The position numbers and the translations under genes were made by a program. Below the pieces are notes generated by a model, which worked only from the letters and a program-made list of their open reading frames with translations, was not told the origin of the DNA and searched no databases. 38,629 bases of DNA from HXMU1420-2 sp040830545 (GTDB taxonomy: Bacteria; Pseudomonadota; Alphaproteobacteria; Rhodobacterales; Rhodobacteraceae): assembly GCA_040830545.1 (NCBI GenBank), contig JBFOMB010000171.1, positions 1-38,629 on the forward strand, given 5' to 3'. Shown here one piece after another: positions 34,041-38,629 of this stretch; position 1 is the stretch's first letter; the number at the start of each line of letters is the position of its first letter.

Positions 34041-34075
34041 GGCGCGGATTTCCGCGCCCCATTTTATTCTGGGGC
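34041..34075 (+). other. Two overlapping leader hairpins before the tRNA
   Basis: GGCGCGG / CCGCGCC (34041-34047 / 34052-34058, loop ATTT) and GCCCC / GGGGC (34056-34060 / 34071-34075, loop ATTTTATTCT). They share bases 34056-34058, so both cannot form fully at once. They lie in the transcribed leader and may guide 5' processing. Confidence 0.4.
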
Positions 34076-34095
34076 ACGGACGGGCTGGCATTCAT

Positions 34096-34170
<75 letters not shown>

Positions 34171-34247
34171 TGAATTCACTGTTCCGGTTTTGCCGGGGCA
34201 CCCGCTAACTCAGGCGCTGGCCCGCGCCGCAAGCATAGGAGAGGACC

Positions 34248-34373
34248 ATGAAGGTCAAAAACTCGCTCCGCTCGCTGAAGAACCGGCATCGTGACTGCCG
34301 GGTCGTGCGCCGCAAAGGCCGCGTCTACGTCATCAACAAGACGCAGCGGAAATTCAAAGCCCGCCAGGGCTAA
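34248..34373 (+). CDS. rpmJ: 50S ribosomal protein L36
   Basis: 41 residues, beginning MKVKNSLRSLKNRHRD and ending TQRKFKARQG, highly basic. It is the zinc-free form: only one cysteine (in HRDCR) instead of the CxxC...C...H ribbon of classical L36. An AGGAGAGG ribosome site (34237-34244) precedes the ATG. It lies 78 nt after tRNA-Val with no convincing terminator between them, and is followed by a strong bidirectional terminator. It binds 23S rRNA in the large subunit. Confidence 0.95.
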   Translation: MKVKNSLRSLKNRHRDCRVVRRKGRVYVINKTQRKFKARQG

Positions 34374-34433
34374 GCTCACATTTTGTGAGATGTGCGGGGT
34401 GGCGCAAACACCGGCTCGTGCAACGTAAGAAAA

Positions 34434-34469
34434 GCAAAAAGCCCGCCCGATTTGGGGTGGGCTTTTTGC
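34434..34469. terminator. Strong bidirectional Rho-independent terminator between rpmJ and the exonuclease gene
   Basis: 15-pair stem GCAAAAAGCCCGCCC (34434-34448) / GGGTGGGCTTTTTGC (34455-34469), with one G-T pair and a six-base loop. A-tract and T-tract flank the GC core, so it serves both the plus-strand rpmJ transcript and the minus-strand exonuclease operon, whose last stop is at 34486. Confidence 0.92.
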
Positions 34470-34485
34470 TGTTTGGCTGGGCAGT

Positions 34486-35895
34486 CTACCCGTTCAAATC
34501 CTCTAGCAACCGCCCATGTTTCCGGGTCTCCTCCACCAACTCCCCGAAGGTGGTGATGCCTTTCGCTTCAAGCAGGGGCAACAAGCACACCAGCGCTTCG
34601 GCTGTGGCCTTGGCATCACCCAGAGCAGTGTGGCGCAGATGGTCTGGTATCTTGATCGCCAAACGCGCGCATAGCGCGTCGAGCGAGTGTTCTTCCGTCG
34701 TGCCAAACACAACAGCCGACAACAGCACCGTGTCCAGAACCGGGTGATCCCACGCCACACCCATTTTGTTCGAAGCAGCCCGCAACAGGCCAATGTCGAA
34801 CGGGGCATTGTGGGCAACCAATACGGCCTTGCGGGCAAAGTGGTGCAGCCTGCGCCCCGCCTCCCCAATGTCCGGGGCACCAGTCACATGTGCGTCGGTC
34901 ACGCCATGGATACGGGTGGAAGCTGGTGGGATGGGGCGCCCGGGATCGACATATGTGTCAAGCACCTCACCCTGCACAATCCGCCTGTTTAGAACCCGCA
35001 CGGCACCGATTTGTACGATATCGTCTTTGTCCACTGACAGGCCTGTGGTTTCCGTATCAAAGGGCACAAAACAAAGTTCGGACAGCGGCGTCGCCTCGAC
35101 CTCGCGGGTTTGGGCGGTGTTCATCAGGTCGAAATCAAACACCAGCGGACGTGAGTCTGTCGGGCCGAGTTGACCCAGGGGCGTGTTCACGACGATCATG
35201 TAACAGCCGTTGTCGAGTGTGCTGAGCCTGCCCTCAAACGAAACGCCAATCGCGTCGTTGCGCAGCGGAAACTGCACCTCGGATGTGTCCCGCAACTGCT
35301 CGATGGCGGCGTCCAGATCAGGAGCGTCAAAATAATCCCCGAGCGGCGCTTTCAGTCGAGGCGTAGCCACTTGCGACAGCACATCCGCCGCCTGCCCGTC
35401 ATACAGAACGATTTCCAGGTCGGGGTTCAGCAGGATTGTCGCCATTGGAATCTTGGTCAGCAGCGCAGTAAGCCGTTCGCGTTCGTCTCGCAGGCGCTGC
35501 GTTTCCTGTTCGACAAGGCTGTCCAGCTCGACCTTGGAATCCCCCAGCGTTTGCGCAATGGCGCTGGCGGCAGGGGCGCGGTCGCCTAGATAACGCGCGG
35601 GGGAATGGGGCAGGACGGGTTCACCACCGGAATGGGCCTGCAGGCGCAGTTTGGCCGATAGGGTGATGATCGGTTTGGCAACATGTTCGTCAAACAGGAA
35701 CCAGATCGCGACAACGACGGCCGTATTCAGGAAGGCAAAAAGGACGAAGGCGGTGACAAATGCTGTGCTCGGCAGCTCGCCTTCGGCCCTCGACCAGCCG
35801 AAATACAGTGAAAGCCCCGCCAAACCTGCACCCGCGACCGCCAAAAAGCAGAAAAACAGAAAAACGCGGAGGCGCAGGTTCAGGTCGGTCAGCAT
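34486..35895 (-). CDS. Membrane-anchored PAS-linked DEDDh 3'-5' exonuclease
   Basis: 469 residues. Two transmembrane helices (about 9-33 and 44-68) are followed by a HAMP-like/coiled-coil stretch (about 69-148, rich in E, R and L). A PAS-like domain follows (about 148-240, starting IPMATILLNPDLEIVLYDG), then a DnaQ-type exonuclease domain (about 275-450). All five DEDDh residues are present: D280 and E282 in FDTETTG, D367 in HNAPFDIGLL, and H422 and D427 in HTALGDAKA. Cytoplasmic 3'-5' exonuclease activity on DNA, RNA or a nucleotide-like substrate is expected; the sensor-like N-terminus is unlike replicative epsilon subunits. It is the last gene of a cluster with a DUF294 protein and a symporter, one base after the upstream stop. 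Confidence 0.88.
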   Translation of the reverse strand: MLTDLNLRLRVFLFFCFLAVAGAGLAGLSLYFGWSRAEGELPSTAFVTAFVLFAFLNTAVVVAIWFLFDEHVAKPIITLSAKLRLQAHSGGEPVLPHSPARYLGDRAPAASAIAQTLGDSKVELDSLVEQETQRLRDERERLTALLTKIPMATILLNPDLEIVLYDGQAADVLSQVATPRLKAPLGDYFDAPDLDAAIEQLRDTSEVQFPLRNDAIGVSFEGRLSTLDNGCYMIVVNTPLGQLGPTDSRPLVFDFDLMNTAQTREVEATPLSELCFVPFDTETTGLSVDKDDIVQIGAVRVLNRRIVQGEVLDTYVDPGRPIPPASTRIHGVTDAHVTGAPDIGEAGRRLHHFARKAVLVAHNAPFDIGLLRAASNKMGVAWDHPVLDTVLLSAVVFGTTEEHSLDALCARLAIKIPDHLRHTALGDAKATAEALVCLLPLLEAKGITTFGELVEETRKHGRLLEDLNG

Positions 35896-35896
35896 G

Positions 35897-36415
35897 TCAG
35901 GTATCGCAGGCCAGCTTCAGAATTGGATCGTCGGCGGGCATGGCCTGCCACTGTGCATCAGCCACAGTGCCGTCGTCGGCAAACTCGGCCCCGTCAATCA
36001 GCAGGGCAGACCGCGCCTGAGCGCAGTCAAACAGCATCGGGGCCTGATTGACCGGGGACCAGCGGCCAAAGAAATAGAGGTCCGCCAGCCGTTGGTCGGG
36101 CAGGTTCGGGTTCTTGCGCATGGTGCCCGTGTCCACGGCGACAAAGCGTTTGGTATACGGCCAGATTTGCGTCCATGGGCGGAACCAGCTTTGTTCTTCG
36201 ACCGTCATGGCGACGCTGACGCCGTCTGGCAGGCGTTCGGATGTGCGGTCAAACCACGTGTATTCGTTAGAGATGGTCATGCCGATCATGCCCAGCCCGG
36301 CGGCCACCGGCAAAATCCACCGCGGCAAGCGTCGGCCCAAAGTGATGTTCAGCAGCATGGCGAGCCCCGCGCAGGCGATCCCCGCAAACACCGTGGCGAT
36401 GAGTTCTACGAACAT
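35897..36415 (-). CDS. Hypothetical protein with two membrane helices
   Basis: 172 residues; I do not recognise the family. Two hydrophobic helices (about residues 4-24 and 33-49) are followed by a soluble domain of about 120 residues with many tryptophans and aromatics (EEQSWFRPWTQIWPYTKRF, LYFFGRWSP) and two cysteines (FDCAQ and the C-terminal LACDT). The soluble part is probably periplasmic or membrane-proximal. The start is four bases after the stop of the DUF294 gene, and the stop is one base before the exonuclease gene, so it is translated with both. Its presence between them suggests a partner or regulator of the exonuclease (inference). Confidence 0.75.
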   Translation of the reverse strand: MFVELIATVFAGIACAGLAMLLNITLGRRLPRWILPVAAGLGMIGMTISNEYTWFDRTSERLPDGVSVAMTVEEQSWFRPWTQIWPYTKRFVAVDTGTMRKNPNLPDQRLADLYFFGRWSPVNQAPMLFDCAQARSALLIDGAEFADDGTVADAQWQAMPADDPILKLACDT

Positions 36416-36419
36416 GAAA

Positions 36420-38240
36420 TTATCCCAACATGCCTTTGCCAGAGCCCACTGCGGACTGCATCGTCTTTACCACAACAAAGGCGTCGCGCAGATGGCTGCG
36501 TTCGAAATCGGACAGCGATGAGGGGGCCAGGTGGTTCCCCGGCTGTTCGCTTGCCCTGATCTGGTTTGCCTGATGTTCCAGCCGCGTGGTGGCGATGTGA
36601 TCATAGGCATCCAGCAGGTCCGCCCCGCCCGAAGATGACAGGATGCCCGCGCCAATGGCTGCCTCCAACCGTGCTCGGGTGTTGACGGGCTGCAATCGAC
36701 CCTGCAGCGTGTAGACGCGGCCAAGGTCAACGACCGGGACAACACCATTGTGTTTGAGGTCCAACTGGTTGCGATGCTCGCCGGACCGGATCGTGGCCAA
36801 CCCTCGCAACAGGCCCAGTGGCGGCTGATGTTTCAGCGAGTTCGAGATCATGTGCGCGGTGAAGATGGAGTTCTTGGATGCGGCCTCCAGCGTTTCCTTT
36901 TGCAGGCTGCCCCACAGGCTTTCATCCCCGCTGATCGGGCGCAGGTCGAACATGACCGAGGCCAGCATCTGCGCCTCGGGATTTGGTTTGTCGATCCAAC
37001 CCTTGAAATAGCTGCGCCAGACGTTGAGCGGCTGACACCAGCGCGGGTTTGTCGCCATCATGTCGCCGGGACAGTAGAAGTACCCGCAGGTGTCCAGCCC
37101 ATCACTGACGAATTCGGCCAGTTCGGCGAAGTAGGGCATGTCGGCCTCGGTTGCGTCATCAGACAGGATCAGGCAATTGTCCTGATCCGACACGCCAGTT
37201 TGTTCCTGCCGTCCTTGCGATCCGCAGGCGAGCCACAGGTAAGGCACGGGCGACGGTCCGAGCTTGGCCTCAGCCAATGCCAGCAGGCGGCGCGTGGCGG
37301 TGTCTGCGATGTCGGTGATCAATCGTGTGACAACCTCGTGCCGGTTGCCGGTTTCGACCAGTTGCAGCAGCAATTGCGGGATCTGCGCGGTTGCCTTGGC
37401 CATTTCTGCTGCGTCCTTGGCCTTCGCCACACGACCCACCAGATCAGCCGACGACATGGCCTGAGCGCGGGTCAGGTCGGTTTGAGTGACGATGCCCAGC
37501 AGTTTGGAGCCGTCAATAATGGGCACGTGGCCAATCCCGCGCTCTACCATCAGGTGCAGGACGTCCGTGACCAATGCACTGGGACCAAGCGTCAGTGGGT
37601 TTTCCGTCATGATTGCGGAAATCGGGCCGCTCGGATCGCTCCCCTCCACGATCACGCGTTTGTTCATGTCGCGCAGCGTGGCGATTCCGCGAAACTGGTC
37701 GGCTTCGCTGATGCAGATGGACGAAATGTGCTGCTCTGCCATACGCGCGGCAGCGTCCCGAATGGACATGTCCGGCGTGCAGGTTTCCGGGTCGCGGGTC
37801 ATCAACTGCTCGACCACCATTGTGGCAAGGTTTTTGTCGTCCGCCTTGGTCGGGCGGCGACGGTTGAAGAACTTCGCGACAGGGGCGTGGGCGTCAATCA
37901 GCGCAAAAAATGTCTGCGCGGGCAGGACGATCAACGTGGCTTCCGCCGTGACTCGCGCCGCGCGTTGCGAGGCTGCGTTTCGCAGCATAGCCCGCTCACC
38001 AAAGGAGTTTCTTGGTCCAAGAATCGACAGCTGTACACCGGTTTCATCGGTGATCTCAATCTCGCCCTCAAGGATGATATAGAGGTTTTGCACCTCGTCC
38101 CCAATGGCGAACACCATGTCGCCAACTACGAAGGTCTGTGTATCGCAGGCCTGGGTCAGCTCTGTCAGGTCCGCATCGGGCAAGGTGTCATAGGGATGCA
38201 CAGACGCAAGGAACTGGGCCAACACTGCCGGAAGAGGCAT
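36420..38240 (-). CDS. cNMP-binding / CBS / DUF294 nucleotidyltransferase-like protein
   Basis: 606 residues from the ATG at 38240 (AAGGA eight bases upstream). Domains in order: cyclic-nucleotide-binding domain (about 10-125, with FGERAML and QRAARV in the phosphate cassette); two CBS motifs (about 143-200 and 208-262); a DUF294 nucleotidyltransferase-like domain (about 300-440) with CGSQGRQEQTGVSDQDN (339-355), resembling the GlnD-type G-x-G and DxD site; and the DUF294 C-terminal helical domain (about 460-600). It is predicted to sense cAMP or cGMP and adenine nucleotides and to modify an unknown target. Such genes are commonly found beside ActP-like symporters and a DnaQ-like exonuclease, as here. 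Confidence 0.9.
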   Translation of the reverse strand: MPLPAVLAQFLASVHPYDTLPDADLTELTQACDTQTFVVGDMVFAIGDEVQNLYIILEGEIEITDETGVQLSILGPRNSFGERAMLRNAASQRAARVTAEATLIVLPAQTFFALIDAHAPVAKFFNRRRPTKADDKNLATMVVEQLMTRDPETCTPDMSIRDAAARMAEQHISSICISEADQFRGIATLRDMNKRVIVEGSDPSGPISAIMTENPLTLGPSALVTDVLHLMVERGIGHVPIIDGSKLLGIVTQTDLTRAQAMSSADLVGRVAKAKDAAEMAKATAQIPQLLLQLVETGNRHEVVTRLITDIADTATRRLLALAEAKLGPSPVPYLWLACGSQGRQEQTGVSDQDNCLILSDDATEADMPYFAELAEFVSDGLDTCGYFYCPGDMMATNPRWCQPLNVWRSYFKGWIDKPNPEAQMLASVMFDLRPISGDESLWGSLQKETLEAASKNSIFTAHMISNSLKHQPPLGLLRGLATIRSGEHRNQLDLKHNGVVPVVDLGRVYTLQGRLQPVNTRARLEAAIGAGILSSSGGADLLDAYDHIATTRLEHQANQIRASEQPGNHLAPSSLSDFERSHLRDAFVVVKTMQSAVGSGKGMLG

Positions 38241-38255
38241 CACATCATCCTTGTG

Positions 38256-38294
38256 AAAAGAAAAGGGCCTGCCCACTGTAACGCGCGCAGGCCC
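38256..38294 (-). terminator. Rho-independent terminator between the symporter and DUF294 genes
   Basis: On the minus strand GGGCCTGC (38294-38287), a 14-base loop, and GCAGGCCC (38272-38265) are followed by TTTTCTTTT (38264-38256). The ribosome site and start of the DUF294 gene (38240) come directly after, so it acts as an intercistronic terminator or attenuator. Confidence 0.75.
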
Positions 38295-38348
38295 GAAGTG
38301 TCAGAGCGAACACCGCCGCAACCATGGGCTGCGGTGATGCGTCATCGG

Positions 38349-38629
38349 TCAGTGGTCTTCGACCGCAGCACCGGCACCACGCGGGATGCGGACGCTTTCG
38401 ACCAGGTCGACGATTTCCTGCGGAGTCTCCTTGGTCATGCCGGTCACCACATAGGCGACGGCGAAGTTGACCAGAGCACCGATTGCACCAAACGAGGTGG
38501 ACTTGATCGGGCCCAGCAGCGGGTCGGCATCCGTGAACGAATTGGTGTCAGGGATAAAGAACCAGCCTTTGTGCAGGAAGATATACAGTAGCGTCACAAC
38601 CAGACCCGCCAGCATGCCCGCAACCGCGC
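38349..38629 (-). CDS. Sodium:solute symporter, ActP/VC_2705-like (C-terminal end only)
   Basis: The last 93 residues are in the window; the frame is open to the edge. Two transmembrane helices are visible (AVAGMLAGLVVTLLYIFLH and AIGALVNFAVAYVVTGMT), separated by a polar loop (FFIPDTNSFTDADPLLG). The cytoplasmic tail ends with VRIPRGAGAAVEDH. This matches the C-terminus of acetate-type SSS transporters that travel with cNBD-CBS-DUF294 genes. The substrate cannot be read from this fragment. A terminator lies 55 bp after the stop. Confidence 0.8.
   Translation of the reverse strand, partial: AVAGMLAGLVVTLLYIFLHKGWFFIPDTNSFTDADPLLGPIKSTSFGAIGALVNFAVAYVVTGMTKETPQEIVDLVESVRIPRGAGAAVEDH

Noticed and set aside
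34181..34197. CCGG-TTTTG-CCGG after the tRNA as a terminator
   Set aside because: Only four pairs and no following T-run; too weak to end transcription before rpmJ.
36750..38591. Very long open frame antisense to the DUF294 gene (about 613 codons)
   Set aside because: It spans the symporter-DUF294 junction and terminator, which is not expected of a real gene; the product has no recognisable fold.

Overview
The window (38,629 bp, GC-rich) reads as chromosomal DNA of an alphaproteobacterium of the Rhodobacteraceae / Roseobacter group. Reasons: the RpoE-ChrR sigma/anti-sigma pair lies beside a five-gene operon that I recognise as the RSP_1091-1087 type of Rhodobacter sphaeroides; there is a direct-repeat LexA box (GAAC-N7-GAAC) in front of dnaE2; DUF3035 and heparinase II/III genes accompany purH and lspA; and a zinc-free 41-residue L36 is present. 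Coding density is about 95%, no gap exceeds 300 bp, and I see no insertion sequence, prophage, CRISPR array or rRNA. Both ends cut genes: rsmB on the left and a sodium:solute symporter on the right.

Layout. (1) 1-8147, all plus: rsmB end; an operon with its own promoter, heparinase II/III-like - purH - lspA - DUF3035 lipoprotein, closed by a terminator; then two overlapping M16 peptidase genes (one with the zinc site, one without). (2) 8221-12436, minus: deoC - ALDH16-type aldehyde dehydrogenase - 2,4-dienoyl-CoA-reductase-like SDR. The operon is divergent from an exported YtcJ-like amidohydrolase (12572-14488), with a 9+9 bp inverted repeat between them. (3) 14528-18106, minus: fused HyuA-HyuB 5-oxoprolinase. 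(4) 18266-22713, plus: mutL - rmuC, then a six-helix membrane class III cyclase. (5) 22746-25269, minus: a soluble class III cyclase, then rpoE - chrR. Divergent from these is the plus-strand FAD oxidoreductase - DUF1365 - MFS - DUF3833 - SDR operon (25449-30092). (6) 30161-33085: an SOS-controlled dnaE2 that stops before the usual C-terminal OB fold. (7) An N-formylglutamate amidohydrolase (minus), then tRNA-Val(GAC) and rpmJ on plus. (8) 34486-38629, minus: symporter end, a cNMP-binding/CBS/DUF294 protein, a small two-helix membrane protein, and a membrane-anchored PAS-DEDDh exonuclease.

How the parts may work together. Photooxidative or membrane stress would release RpoE from ChrR. The neighbouring FAD/DUF1365/SDR operon belongs to a family tied to fatty-acid modification under singlet oxygen stress. 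Two cyclases bracket rpoE-chrR, and a predicted cyclic-nucleotide-binding protein lies about 11 kb away. The least understood unit is the symporter / cNBD-CBS-DUF294 / membrane exonuclease cluster at the right end, which I rate the best candidate for an undescribed signalling system. Nucleoside and amino-acid salvage (deoC-ALDH, 5-oxoprolinase, formylglutamate hydrolase) fits a marine heterotroph.
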